Shown one piece after another: positions 1 to 8,150 of a stretch of DNA of 64,000 nucleotides. Made by a program: the position numbers and the translations under genes. The DNA is from Gephyromycinifex aptenodytis (lineage in GTDB: Bacteria; Actinomycetota; Actinomycetes; Actinomycetales; Dermatophilaceae), in the NCBI RefSeq assembly GCF_012277275.1, contig NZ_CP051155.1:3348001-3412000 (forward strand). Reading direction: 5' to 3'. Position 1 is the stretch's first letter, and every line of letters begins with the position of its first letter. Below the pieces are notes generated by a model that ran no database searches, was not told the origin of the DNA, and was given only the letters and a program-made list of their open reading frames with translations.

Positions 1-1104
1 GCCTAAAACGGCGTACCAGGCGGCGGCGGCAACGAAGAGCATGAGACCGGCGGTGGTTCGTGCCCACATCTGAGGAGAGAGTGAGGCCACCTCATAGAGC
101 AGGTCGGAGTGCTGCGGGCGCCACCAGGCAAGTGCGGTGCCGGCCAGGAACACCAGCCAGACCGTGCCCAACTCCGCAAGGTGGGTGTTGCGGGTTCCGC
201 TGGGGCCGACCTGGGCGGGTAGCACCACGGCCCCACCCACCAGACTGGCGCAGATGGCCGCAAGCAGCAGTGCGGTGAACTCGCCCGGTAAGTCATCTTG
301 CTGGGCCCAGCCGAACGGCCAGGCCGCAATGAACACCCCGGTCAGGGCCAGCCCGGCCCCCAGGAACCGCCAGTGCGCAGCGAAACGCACGCCGATTCCC
401 GGCAGGTGCTCGTGCATGACCGCGACCGCTGTGGCAACGACCGCACAGGCCAGCACCATGAGAGCGGCGGTCGTGCTTGATTGTGCGAGTTGGCCGGTGA
501 ACCATCCCACCCAGATCGTCGCGGCGATCAGACCCACGCCGAGGGCGCCGTGGGATCGGGTGACGTAGGCGTACAGCACCGCACCGAGGCTCCATAGCCC
601 GACCAGGCGTGGTTCGAAGGCCGGTACCTGCAGGCTTTGCGCGGCCTGGAAGATCACTGCGCCGAAGGCTGCCGCCGCCAACAGGTGGCAGACCGAGGCG
701 AGGCTGGGGGCACGAAGCTGGCCGGCAGCCTCATCGGCCAGAAGGGAGGAACATTCGGCAGTCCCGCGTGATTGCAGCATCTGGGCCAGGACGACGAACC
801 CCACCCAGATGGCGGCCACTATCGCCATCCGGGCCAGGGGTGGGAGTTCATCGAGGTTCGTGGCTACCAGCCACAGCAGGCCGACCGCAAGGAAAGCCGT
901 GCCCAGCCCCACAACGACACGCAGCAGTGAGCTGCGGGTGCCGGAGGTATATCGGGCGCGGATCGCTTCCGCGTTGGACTCTAGGAGGAGCCCGTCTGCT
1001 ACCCACAGGGAGAGCTCTTGCTCCAGCCAAACCAAGCGGCCGACGGCAATCGGGCGCGGACCAGAATCTGCGCGGGCGGATACCTCGTGCGTGTTGGGTG
1101 TCAT
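1..1104 (-). CDS. DUF2157 family membrane protein, 3' end cut by window edge
   Basis: An uninterrupted minus-strand reading frame of 368 codons runs from an ATG at 1104 off the left edge, so the C-terminus is missing. The N-terminal 50 residues are soluble and match the DUF2157 pattern (WLEQELSLWVADGLLLESN, then an AIRARY helix). Many hydrophobic helices follow, beginning with LLRVVVGLGTAFLAVGLLW near residues 55-75. A GGAAGGGG Shine-Dalgarno-like stretch lies about 10 nt upstream of the ATG. The family is a multispanning inner-membrane protein of unknown function. Weaker frames across this stretch on both strands are shadows. The family call rests on the N-terminal motif and topology; no biochemical role can be assigned. 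Confidence 0.8.
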   Translation of the reverse strand, partial: MTPNTHEVSARADSGPRPIAVGRLVWLEQELSLWVADGLLLESNAEAIRARYTSGTRSSLLRVVVGLGTAFLAVGLLWLVATNLDELPPLARMAIVAAIWVGFVVLAQMLQSRGTAECSSLLADEAAGQLRAPSLASVCHLLAAAAFGAVIFQAAQSLQVPAFEPRLVGLWSLGAVLYAYVTRSHGALGVGLIAATIWVGWFTGQLAQSSTTAALMVLACAVVATAVAVMHEHLPGIGVRFAAHWRFLGAGLALTGVFIAAWPFGWAQQDDLPGEFTALLLAAICASLVGGAVVLPAQVGPSGTRNTHLAELGTVWLVFLAGTALAWWRPQHSDLLYEVASLSPQMWARTTAGLMLFVAAAAWYAVLG

Positions 1105-1231
1105 TGCTCATCAGCCCCTTCCACCACCAGTCTCAGTGCACGGGGCGGAGAAGGCGTGAGCCCTGATACTCATCTGCGCGCGTCAGCGGCAGGTTTATCT
1201 ACTCGGTCTCTGACGGGTACCCAGTGATGGC

Positions 1232-1756
1232 TCAGTGCTTGGCGCCGGCGATGCGTGGGGCGGTCAAGTCCGAAGAGCCGCCGCCCTGCTCACGGGCGAT
1301 GTAGGCCTCGATGTCATTGATGGAAATGTCTTCGCGGGAGACGACGGTGAGTAGGTCACCCATCGTGGCCACCTCTTCGACCTGTTCCTTGATGAACCAC
1401 TGGAGGAACTGCTCGGCGCCGAAGTCGTTTTCTTCGCGGGCGATCCGGGCCAATTCGTGAATCTGGGTGGTGACGCGCTTTTCCTGGGCGACGGAGAGCT
1501 CGACGGGGGGGATCACGCCGTCGAATGCGCAGGTGGGAGCCTGGGTGCCGGGGATCTGGACTGCCTCGTCGACGTCCAGCAGGTACTGGATCATCATCAT
1601 GGCGTGGTTGCGCTCTTCGCTGGCCTGGGCGTAGAAGAACGCGGCCATCTGCGGCATGGTCAAGAAGTCGTAGTGGACCGCGATGGCCAGGTACTGCTGG
1701 TGTGCCTCGAACTCATTACCGATCTGGGCGTTGAGCTGGTCGCTGAAACGGGACAT
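1232..1756 (-). CDS. ftn: Non-heme ferritin
   Basis: A 174-residue four-helix-bundle ferritin that oxidises Fe(II) and stores iron as a mineral core in a 24-subunit cytoplasmic cage. Helix A carries the ferroxidase pattern NEFEAHQQYLA and helix B carries EERNHAMMM; further acidic and His residues sit in REENDFGAEQFLQWF. The length is close to mycobacterial BfrB-type ferritins. The ATG at 1756 is chosen because AGGAGG lies 6 nt upstream; a longer frame beginning at 1837 has no such site and adds non-ferritin residues. No heme-ligand Met pattern typical of bacterioferritin was noticed. A possible -10 (TAGGAT, minus strand, about 1836-1841) would leave an 80-nt leader. Confidence 0.95.
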   Translation of the reverse strand: MSRFSDQLNAQIGNEFEAHQQYLAIAVHYDFLTMPQMAAFFYAQASEERNHAMMMIQYLLDVDEAVQIPGTQAPTCAFDGVIPPVELSVAQEKRVTTQIHELARIAREENDFGAEQFLQWFIKEQVEEVATMGDLLTVVSREDISINDIEAYIAREQGGGSSDLTAPRIAGAKH

Positions 1757-2267
1757 GCGATACCTCCTGTGTGGCGCCGACTGCGCGGCAGCCGATTTGC
1801 TTAGGACGATCCCGCTTATGCAGGACCGTAACGCCATCCTACGGCGCAGCCTCGGCAGCTCGATGGCCCGGACGCGATATGGGCAGCGCCGCCCTTAGGG
1901 GGGGTAGCGCGCCTGGCGGTGTGGAACTAGCGGGGAAGCCAAAAAGCGATGGAGATGGTCATGTGCCAGTACTGCGGTTGCGATCAGATCGGGTCTATCG
2001 CGCACTTATGCAGGATCCCTTCGTTACGGGCAAACCTGCGCGGTCACGTCCGTCGGTACCCTTGGACCGGTCGACTGCGGAGGGAGGGCGGCCCATTGCA
2101 GCCCTCGGTGGCACGCCGGGCGTGTACCGGGCTCGACTGAGTCTGATATGAGGAACGAACTGGACTCAAGGCCTAGGCTGTTGCGATCTGCGGCCTCTCG
2201 GCGACGCTCTGAACCACCCAGTCAGCAACCTCAGGCCGGATGGCCCCAGCTACCAGGAGGGCACCAG
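1757..2267. other. 511-bp stretch without an established gene
   Basis: This interval separates the divergent ferritin and S4-protein genes. It contains the ferritin promoter side and one short plus-strand ORF (1961-2140) with a hemerythrin-like N-terminus. No other ORF has family-like sequence. Several overlapping longer frames look like non-coding translation. Confidence 0.6.
1961..2140 (+). pseudogene. Short ORF with hemerythrin-like MCxYCGC leader, probably a remnant
   Basis: A 59-codon ORF beginning MCQYCGCDQIGSIAHL. That opening resembles the Cys-rich leader (MCxYCGCxxIxxIAxL) of some actinobacterial HHE hemerythrin-domain proteins. The following residues lack the expected His-rich helices and end early, and the other two frames downstream do not restore them. 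GGAGA lies 6 nt before the ATG. It could be a decayed hemerythrin gene or a genuine small Cys-rich protein. Its place next to ferritin would suit an iron/oxygen role, but that is only an inference. Confidence 0.35.
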
Positions 2268-2633
2268 ATGTCGGGAGTTCGGGTTGATGCCTGGCTTTGG
2301 GCCGTGCGCGTCTTCAAGAGCCGCTTGCTAGCCACGGCGGCGTGCAAGGGCGGTCACGTCGAGGTCGACGGCAGCCGCGCCAAAGCCTCCACCCTGGTAC
2401 GCGAAGGCAGCCGAGTCTTGGTCACGGGGGAGCGGGGCCGCAACCTGGTCGTTCGCCAACTGCTGACTAAACGAGTCAGCGCACCCCTGGCGGCGGCAGC
2501 GATGATCGATGAGACCCCACCTCCGCCGCCACGCGAACAGCGGCCTGCCCCGGTGTTCTTGCGTGAGCGCGGTGCGGGACGCCCCACTAAACGCGAACGT
2601 CGGGAACTGGACCGGCTGCGCGGGCGAGGGTGA
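2268..2633 (+). CDS. S4-domain RNA-binding protein (HslR/Hsp15-like)
   Basis: A 121-residue basic protein. Residues 4-60 form an S4 domain (RVDAWLWAVRVFKSRLLATA, then GGHVEVDGSRAKAS), the fold used by Hsp15, which binds 50S subunits carrying stalled nascent chains. A proline stretch (ETPPPPPREQ) and an Arg/Lys-rich tail (GRPTKRERRELDRLRGRG) follow. The ATG at 2268 has AGGAGG about 9 nt upstream; an in-frame start 120 nt earlier lacks a ribosome site and has no domain sequence. It likely acts in the cytoplasm in ribosome rescue or quality control; the precise role is inferred from the family. Confidence 0.85.
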   Translation: MSGVRVDAWLWAVRVFKSRLLATAACKGGHVEVDGSRAKASTLVREGSRVLVTGERGRNLVVRQLLTKRVSAPLAAAAMIDETPPPPPREQRPAPVFLRERGAGRPTKRERRELDRLRGRG

Positions 2634-2711
2634 GCGGCATTCACGCCACCTGAACATTCTCTTCGACCGGCGGAGGGGTTACGACGTGCGGGGGAGTTCG
2701 GCCCGGGCACG

Positions 2712-2717
2712 TAGGCT
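2712..2717 (+). promoter_or_regulatory. -10 box for a near-leaderless transcript
   Basis: TAGGCT lies 8 nt before the ATG at 2726, and no Shine-Dalgarno sequence intervenes. Transcription would begin at or within a few nt of the start codon. Confidence 0.5.
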
Positions 2718-2725
2718 TAGCGACC

Positions 2726-3475
2726 ATGGCTCGTCAGCGCGTCCCCGAAGGTCCCCCGGCAGTGCTCCCGGTGCAGAAGCTACGGATCCGGTACGCCAAG
2801 CGGGGTCGTCTGCGATTCTCCTCGACGCGGGACTTCCAGCGTGCACTGGAGCGGGCGCTGCGCCGTGCGGGTGTACCGATGGCCTATTCGGCCGGGTTCC
2901 ACCCCCACCCCAAGATCAGTTACGCCAACGCGGCGCCGACCGGGACCGCCAGCGAGGCGGAGTATGTCGAGATTTCCGTCGTAGAACGGCTGGACCCGGA
3001 ACACGTACGCCAAGCCTTGGATTCGGCTCTGCCGGAGGGGTTGGACATCTGCCAAGTGGTAGAGGCCAAGCCTGGCGCGCTGGCTGATCGGCTGCAGGCC
3101 AGCCTGTGGCGATTGGAGTTCCCCGGCCTGGGGGAGCAGGAGCTGCGTTCGGCGTGCGAGCGGTTTGAAGCCGAATCCAGCGTCGAAGTGACCCGGACCT
3201 TTAAGAATGGGCCGCGCTCTTTCGACGCGCGTGAGGCTGTTGTGAGCCTGGAGGTCGGAGCCGAGAAGGCGGGCTGTGCGATACTGCACATGGTCGTGCG
3301 GCACACCACACCCGCCGTGCGCCCCGACGATGTCCTGACCGCGTTGCGCACAGCCGGCGGCCTGACGCCTCCGCAACCACCTTCGGTGACGCGGCTCGCG
3401 CAGGGTCCGCTGCAGACCGCAGACACGACGGTGGCCGATCCATTGGCCCCCGACAGTGACGTCGCCGGCGCTTGA
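2726..3475 (+). CDS. DUF2344 / TIGR03936 radical-SAM-associated protein
   Basis: A 249-residue protein whose core opens with KLRIRYAKRGRLRFSSTRDFQRALERALRR and contains GVPMAYSAGFHPHPKISYA, the signature of the TIGR03936 (DUF2344) family. Members are encoded beside, or fused to, a radical SAM protein (TIGR03960) and precede RNase E/G in many genomes. RNase E/G does follow 154 bp downstream, but no radical SAM gene lies immediately upstream; an S4 protein is there instead. The C-terminal 60 residues are low-complexity and poorly conserved. The function is unknown; a link to RNA or tRNA modification has been inferred only from context. Confidence 0.88.
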   Translation: MARQRVPEGPPAVLPVQKLRIRYAKRGRLRFSSTRDFQRALERALRRAGVPMAYSAGFHPHPKISYANAAPTGTASEAEYVEISVVERLDPEHVRQALDSALPEGLDICQVVEAKPGALADRLQASLWRLEFPGLGEQELRSACERFEAESSVEVTRTFKNGPRSFDAREAVVSLEVGAEKAGCAILHMVVRHTTPAVRPDDVLTALRTAGGLTPPQPPSVTRLAQGPLQTADTTVADPLAPDSDVAGA

Positions 3476-3629
3476 AACGGTGCCGCGAGCCTCGCGAGCC
3501 GTGAGGGCGTAGCGATACGGCTTCCGTCGCCTCGAACCCGATGCGACGACGTCACCACCGCGCACGAGCGGCGGTCAGGGGGAGACCCCGGGTGTGGTGG
3601 TCGTCTCTCGGCTGACGGAAGGATGCCTC

Positions 3630-6600
3630 GTGGCCTCCCCCAAAGACACCTTTGATGAGACGAAGGAACCTATCTCCGCTGACACACCGGCGGAGCAGGG
3701 TGTCGGCGACTCCATCACTTCAGACGCACCCGAGGTAACCGCGCCGCCCGCGCCGCGTAAGCGCGCCGCCCGCAAGCGGGTGACGGCCGCTGTCACCACC
3801 CCAGAGCCTGCTGCTGCGGAGTCTGCGGTGGCAGAGCCAGCCACAGCACAACCTGCTGATGACCTTGCTGCTGCACAGCCTGCCGCTGCCGATGTCGAAG
3901 CTGCCCCGGCGCCTGCCCCGCGTAAGCGGGCCACCCGCAAACGAGCCACCGCCAAGGCCACTGCCCCGCAGAGCGCCACTGCGCCCGAGCCCGCCGAGAC
4001 GTCTACCGACGCCGTTGCGGAGGCCCCCGACGCCGCTGCCGATCAAGCGCAGCCGGTTTTCGCCGCAACGCCGCCCGCCGCGGCTGCGCCGGGGAGGTCC
4101 ACCCCGGTCCTGGATCCAGCAGATGACCCGGTAGTCATGGCGGCCCGCTCCGCCAAACAGCGTGCTGGCGAGCCTGCCCCGGCCGCCGAAGAAGAATCAG
4201 CCGCCGAGCCGGCCGCCGCCGTGCCGACCTTCGGGCTGCTTTTCAAAGCGCCTGAGCCTGCGGTAGTGCCGCGGCGTACCCGGGCCCGGCGCCCCGAACC
4301 CGAACCAGAGGCGCCGCAGTCGGACCTGTTCGAGAGCCCCGCAGAAGACGAGCCGGACCAAGCGACCGAGCCCGCCGAAGCCGAGACCTCGCGTGGCGGA
4401 GGCAGTCGCCGGGGACGTGCCCGGACTCACGCCAGCGATGAGAACGCGCAGGAGCCGCAGGAAACGAGCGACTCCGCGGACGCCGACGAATCCGGCGAGG
4501 CCGACGGCGATGACTCCAACGACGACGATCAGAACGACAGCAACGGTCGGCGCCGCCGCCGCCGTGGGGGTCGAGGACGCCGCCGCAGCGAAGACTCCGA
4601 GGAACGTCGTGACCAGGACGACTCCGGCTCGACATCAGGGTCCGGCGCCGACACCGATTCCGGCGCGGATGCTGACTCTGATGCCGGTTCTGACTCCAGC
4701 GATGACGATTCCGATCAGGGCCACGACGACAACGGTGATTCCGGTTCGGGACGCAAGCGCACGCGCCGGCGTCGCCGCAGCACCAACGCGGTCGAGGGCG
4801 AGGACCCGCCCGGTACCGTCACCCGGGTTCGCGAGCCGCGCGCCCGGCGCGAAGAGGCCACCGGTATCAAGGGTTCGACCCGGTTGGAGGCCAAGAAGCA
4901 GCGTCGCCGCGAAGGCCGCGAAGCGGGCCGCCGTCGCACGATCATCACCGAGGCCGAGTTCCTGGCCCGTCGCGAGAGCGTGGAACGAGTGATGGTGGTG
5001 CGCGAACTCGGTGAACGCACCCAGATCGGGGTTCTCGAGGACGACGTGCTCGTCGAGCACTACATCTCCGGCACCGGTACCGGTCACGGCACCCACGGAG
5101 CCTCCATGGCCGGCAACGTCTACCTGGGCCGCGTGCAGAACGTGCTGCCCAGCATGGAGGCGGCCTTCGTCGACATCGGCAAGGGCCGCAACGCGGTGCT
5201 GTACGCCGGTGAGGTCAACTGGGACGCCGCCGGTCTGGAGCAGCACAAGACGCGCCGGATCGAGAACGCGCTGTCCCCAGGCCAGTCGGTGCTGGTTCAG
5301 GTGACCAAGGACCCGATCGGGCACAAGGGCGCCCGTCTCACCTCGCAGATCTCGCTGCCGGGCCGCTACCTGGTCTACGTGCCGCAAGGATCGATGACGG
5401 GGATCTCCCGCAAACTGCCCGACACCGAACGTGCTCGGCTGAAGAAGATCCTCAAGCAGATCGTTCCCGACGACGCCGGTGTCATCGTGCGTACCGCGGC
5501 TGAGGGTGCCTCGGAGGCCGAACTCACCGCAGACGTGCAGCGGCTGCGCAAGGCGTGGGAGAACATCGAGAAGCGCGCCAAGTCGGGCAACGCCCCGGTT
5601 CTGCTGCGCGGCGAGGCAGACCTGACCACTCGCGTGGTGCGGGACGTCTTCAACGAGGACTTCTCCAAGCTGGTCGTCTCCGGTCAGGGAGCCTGGGAGA
5701 CCGTCTCCGAATACGTGGAGTCCGTGGCCCCGGATCTGCTGACCCGGTTGGAGAAGTGGACCGGCGAGCAGGATGTGTTCGCTGTGCACCGCGTCGATGA
5801 GCAATTGTCCAAGGCGATGGACCGCAAGGTGTGGCTGCCTTCGGGTGGTTCGCTGGTCATCGACCGCACCGAGGCCATGACGGTCATCGACGTCAACACC
5901 GGCAAGTTCACCGGCGCCGGGGGCAACCTGGAAGAGACGGTGACGAAGAACAACATCGAGGCCGCTGAGGAGATCGTGCGGCAACTGCGACTGCGCGATA
6001 TCGGCGGCATCATCGTCGTCGACTTCATCGACATGGTTCTGGAGGCCAACCGCGACCTCGTGGTGCGGCGCCTGCTGGAATGCCTGGGCCGGGACCGCAC
6101 CAAGCACCAGGTGGCTGAGGTCACTTCGCTGGGTTTGGTGCAAATGACGCGCAAGCGGGTCGGCGCCGGGCTCATCGAGGTCTACTCAGACCCCTGTGAG
6201 CACTGCGGCGGGTCGGGGATCATCGTCAGTTCCGACCCCATCGACCGTAGCGATGGCTCCTCCAGCGGTTCGGACTCCTCCGGTGGCGGTCGTTCCCGTC
6301 GCGGTCGCGGCAACTCCGGCGGCGGGAATTCCGGCGGCGGCAATTCCGGTGGTGGCAACTCGGGGAACGATCGTTCCAGCAAGCGTTCGGGCCGTGACGC
6401 GGGGGAATCCTCGGACAAGAGCGAACCGGCTGGCTTGACGCCGGCGCAGGTCGCCGCGGCAGCCTATGCGGCAGCCGTGCAGTCGCATGCGCAGGAGGCC
6501 ACCCGCAACGAGGAACCGACTGTCTCCAAGGACGAGCTCGACACGATCGTCAGCGAGCGACTCGGGGACGCAGCATCGGGCCAGACCTCACCCTCGGAGC

Positions 6601-7070
6601 AGAGCCCAGCGCCTTCCGGGCGGACGGGCCGAGTCCGGCGACGTGCAGGTTCCGCGGTGACCTCCCCTGGTGAGGACGCCGGCACCCTCGACTCCTCTTC
6701 TGCGCCCGCGCAGACGACTCCGGCGACACCGTCCCCGCAGACGACTCCGGTCACGCCCGCCAAGGACAGCTCCGAGGAAGCGGGATCGGGTTCGCAGCCG
6801 CAGACGCCGGTTGAAGCGCCTGCAGCCGCGCCGAAACGGCGCCGACGCGCCGTGAGCACGTCGGTCGTCACGACGGCAGACTCCGAGGCCGCGGTGTTCA
6901 CCGCAGACACAGCCCCGGTCGCACCGAAGGCACCGCTCACGGTCCTCGCGAGCCAGGTCGCCCCAGCGGAGAGCGTAACGAGCGGCACCGCGGAGCCGTC
7001 CGCTAAGCCTCGCCGGACGGCCCGTCGCGCCGCGGGTGCCCCGGCGGGCCCGCCTAACCCGACCAGCTGA
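3630..7070 (+). CDS. rne: Ribonuclease E/G
   Basis: A 1146-residue endoribonuclease that processes rRNA and decays mRNA. Residues 1-400 are an Ala/Pro/Lys- then Asp/Ser-rich disordered extension with internal repeats (RKRAARKR, RKRATRKRATAK) and a 7-Arg run. The S1 domain starts near residue 496 (NVYLGRVQNVLPSMEAAFVD). The catalytic DNase I-like region carries DVNTGKFTG (Asp754) and VVDFIDM (Asp801), matching the Mg2+-binding aspartates of RNase E. The Zn-link CxxC is Cys856/Cys859 (CEHC). The C-terminal 280 residues are disordered, with Gly-Asn-Ser repeats and basic patches. The GTG at 3630 is chosen because AAGGA precedes it; a frame start 36 nt upstream is possible. It is followed by a strong hairpin. 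Confidence 0.95.
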   Translation: MASPKDTFDETKEPISADTPAEQGVGDSITSDAPEVTAPPAPRKRAARKRVTAAVTTPEPAAAESAVAEPATAQPADDLAAAQPAAADVEAAPAPAPRKRATRKRATAKATAPQSATAPEPAETSTDAVAEAPDAAADQAQPVFAATPPAAAAPGRSTPVLDPADDPVVMAARSAKQRAGEPAPAAEEESAAEPAAAVPTFGLLFKAPEPAVVPRRTRARRPEPEPEAPQSDLFESPAEDEPDQATEPAEAETSRGGGSRRGRARTHASDENAQEPQETSDSADADESGEADGDDSNDDDQNDSNGRRRRRRGGRGRRRSEDSEERRDQDDSGSTSGSGADTDSGADADSDAGSDSSDDDSDQGHDDNGDSGSGRKRTRRRRRSTNAVEGEDPPGTVTRVREPRARREEATGIKGSTRLEAKKQRRREGREAGRRRTIITEAEFLARRESVERVMVVRELGERTQIGVLEDDVLVEHYISGTGTGHGTHGASMAGNVYLGRVQNVLPSMEAAFVDIGKGRNAVLYAGEVNWDAAGLEQHKTRRIENALSPGQSVLVQVTKDPIGHKGARLTSQISLPGRYLVYVPQGSMTGISRKLPDTERARLKKILKQIVPDDAGVIVRTAAEGASEAELTADVQRLRKAWENIEKRAKSGNAPVLLRGEADLTTRVVRDVFNEDFSKLVVSGQGAWETVSEYVESVAPDLLTRLEKWTGEQDVFAVHRVDEQLSKAMDRKVWLPSGGSLVIDRTEAMTVIDVNTGKFTGAGGNLEETVTKNNIEAAEEIVRQLRLRDIGGIIVVDFIDMVLEANRDLVVRRLLECLGRDRTKHQVAEVTSLGLVQMTRKRVGAGLIEVYSDPCEHCGGSGIIVSSDPIDRSDGSSSGSDSSGGGRSRRGRGNSGGGNSGGGNSGGGNSGNDRSSKRSGRDAGESSDKSEPAGLTPAQVAAAAYAAAVQSHAQEATRNEEPTVSKDELDTIVSERLGDAASGQTSPSEQSPAPSGRTGRVRRRAGSAVTSPGEDAGTLDSSSAPAQTTPATPSPQTTPVTPAKDSSEEAGSGSQPQTPVEAPAAAPKRRRRAVSTSVVTTADSEAAVFTADTAPVAPKAPLTVLASQVAPAESVTSGTAEPSAKPRRTARRAAGAPAGPPNPTS
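6312..6356 (+). repeat. Three 15-bp tandem units inside rne
   Basis: Three near-identical 15-nt units encode the pentapeptide N-S-G-G-G in the disordered RNase E tail, and a partial fourth follows. The repeat keeps the reading frame, as expected of slippage in a linker. Confidence 0.85.
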
Positions 7071-7087
7071 GCGCGAAGACAGCTAGT

Positions 7088-7127
7088 ACGACAGCCGCGG
7101 TGCCGTGACCGGTACCGCGGCTGTCGT
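7088..7127 (+). terminator. Hairpin after rne
   Basis: Perfect 14-bp inverted repeat ACGACAGCCGCGGT / ACCGCGGCTGTCGT with a 12-nt loop, 17 nt past the rne stop codon. There is no U-tract, as is common for high-GC actinobacterial terminators. Confidence 0.75.
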
Positions 7128-7237
7128 CGTCTCGGCCCTCTCGTGTGGCGCTGCGCCTGGGGACATGTTCGGCCGTGAGTCGACGGCGTCGTGCAGCCAG
7201 TGCGCAGGGCCCGCTGACCAACGGCTGTCCTGGGGGT

Positions 7238-7266
7238 TTGGAGCAGGTTCGGTCGTCACGTACTCT
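7238..7266 (+). promoter_or_regulatory. Probable rplU-rpmA promoter
   Basis: TTGGAG (7238-7243), a 17-nt spacer and TACTCT (7261-7266) resemble a housekeeping sigma factor promoter. The leader to the rplU GTG would be about 110 nt. Confidence 0.45.
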
Positions 7267-7380
7267 GGAGAGTCGGTGCGCCCACCGAGATCCGTGCTTC
7301 GTGTCCCCCGCTCTGCGGAGGGCCGTCTCGACGGGCCGGTTTGAAGTGGTGCTTCGTTCGAGAACTCAGGAGTTATCAAC

Positions 7381-7689
7381 GTGTATGCGATCGTCCGCGC
7401 AGGCGGCCGTCAGGAGAAAGTCTCCGTCGGTGACGTCCTCATTGTCGACAAGCTGAAGGGTGAAGCCGGCGACTCAGTCGACCTGACGCCCATCCTTCTC
7501 GTCGACGGCACCACCGTCACTTCCGACACCGAGGTTTTGTCCAAGGTGTCGGTCAAGGCCGAGGTCGTCGGCCCGGTCAAGGGTCCGAAGATCACGATCA
7601 TGAAGTACAAGAACAAGTCCGGTTACCGGAAGCGTCAGGGCCACCGCCAGCACTCGACGCAGATCAAGGTCACCGCGATCGACGCCTGA
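7381..7689 (+). CDS. rplU: 50S ribosomal protein L21
   Basis: A 102-residue ribosomal protein of the large subunit that binds 23S rRNA. It has the L21 opening [19 protein letters not shown] and the C-terminal signature [16 protein letters not shown]. The GTG start has AGGAG 8-9 nt upstream. The order rplU-rpmA-obgE is conserved, and L27 follows after 36 bp, so these two form an operon. Confidence 0.98.
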   Translation: MYAIVRAGGRQEKVSVGDVLIVDKLKGEAGDSVDLTPILLVDGTTVTSDTEVLSKVSVKAEVVGPVKGPKITIMKYKNKSGYRKRQGHRQHSTQIKVTAIDA

Positions 7690-7725
7690 GCGTCGCTCGC
7701 CCACACGTTAAAGGCAGGCACTGAC

Positions 7726-7989
7726 ATGGCACACAAGAAGGGTGCGTCCTCGACCCGTAACGGTCGCGACTCAAACGCCCAATTCCTCGGAGTCAAGCGC
7801 TTTGGCGGCCAGGCCGTCAACGCCGGCGAGATCATCGTTCGCCAGCGCGGTACCCACTTCCACCCCGGCGACAACGTCGGCCGTGGCAAGGACGACACGC
7901 TGTTCGCGCTGGCCGCAGGCGCAGTGCGCTTCGGCACCAAGCGTGGTCGCAAGACGGTCAACATCGACCTCGTCGACCAGGCGGTCTGA
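7726..7989 (+). CDS. rpmA: 50S ribosomal protein L27
   Basis: An 87-residue large-subunit protein whose N-terminal tail reaches the peptidyl transferase centre. It starts [17 protein letters not shown], with no cleavable N-terminal extension of the Firmicutes type, and contains [17 protein letters not shown]. An AAAGGCAGG ribosome site precedes the ATG. A hairpin follows 13 nt after the stop, so obgE may be expressed partly from its own promoter. Confidence 0.98.
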   Translation: MAHKKGASSTRNGRDSNAQFLGVKRFGGQAVNAGEIIVRQRGTHFHPGDNVGRGKDDTLFALAAGAVRFGTKRGRKTVNIDLVDQAV

Positions 7990-8002
7990 ACCGAACGTCA
8001 CG

Positions 8003-8045
8003 CGACGCCGGAGCGTAGGGTTTTCACACCCTGCCTCCGGCGTCG
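8003..8045 (+). terminator. Hairpin after rpmA
   Basis: Perfect 11-bp outer stem CGACGCCGGAG / CTCCGGCGTCG with an inner AGGGT/ACCCT stem. It lies between rpmA and obgE and could terminate or attenuate transcription. Confidence 0.7.
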
Positions 8046-8150
8046 TTGGTGTATCTACGGCAGCTCATCTGCCGCGGCAGTTGTCACACCGGCAGGACAT
8101 CTGCCTGATCACGAGACGAATCCGTCTCAGCTCCATCGAAAGGACCGACC

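Larger units (their letters stand above)
7071..7380. other. 310-bp rne-rplU intergenic region
   Basis: It contains the rne terminator hairpin (7088-7127) and a probable rplU promoter (7238-7266). I see no gene. No recognised L21 autoregulatory leader structure could be confirmed by eye. Confidence 0.6.

Noticed and set aside
4635-6143. 502-codon minus-strand frame opposite rne
   Set aside because: It mirrors the conserved RNase E catalytic region, which is clearly coding on the plus strand. Its His/Val/Gly-rich translation is typical of antisense to high-GC genes.
6312-6356. Tandem repeats in rne, ftsZ (50164-50244) and divIVA (53685-54113) as a possible CRISPR array
   Set aside because: The units are contiguous, in frame and without spacers; no cas genes are present.
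7128-7380. L21-type ribosomal leader upstream of rplU
   Set aside because: No characteristic structure could be recognised by eye in this region.
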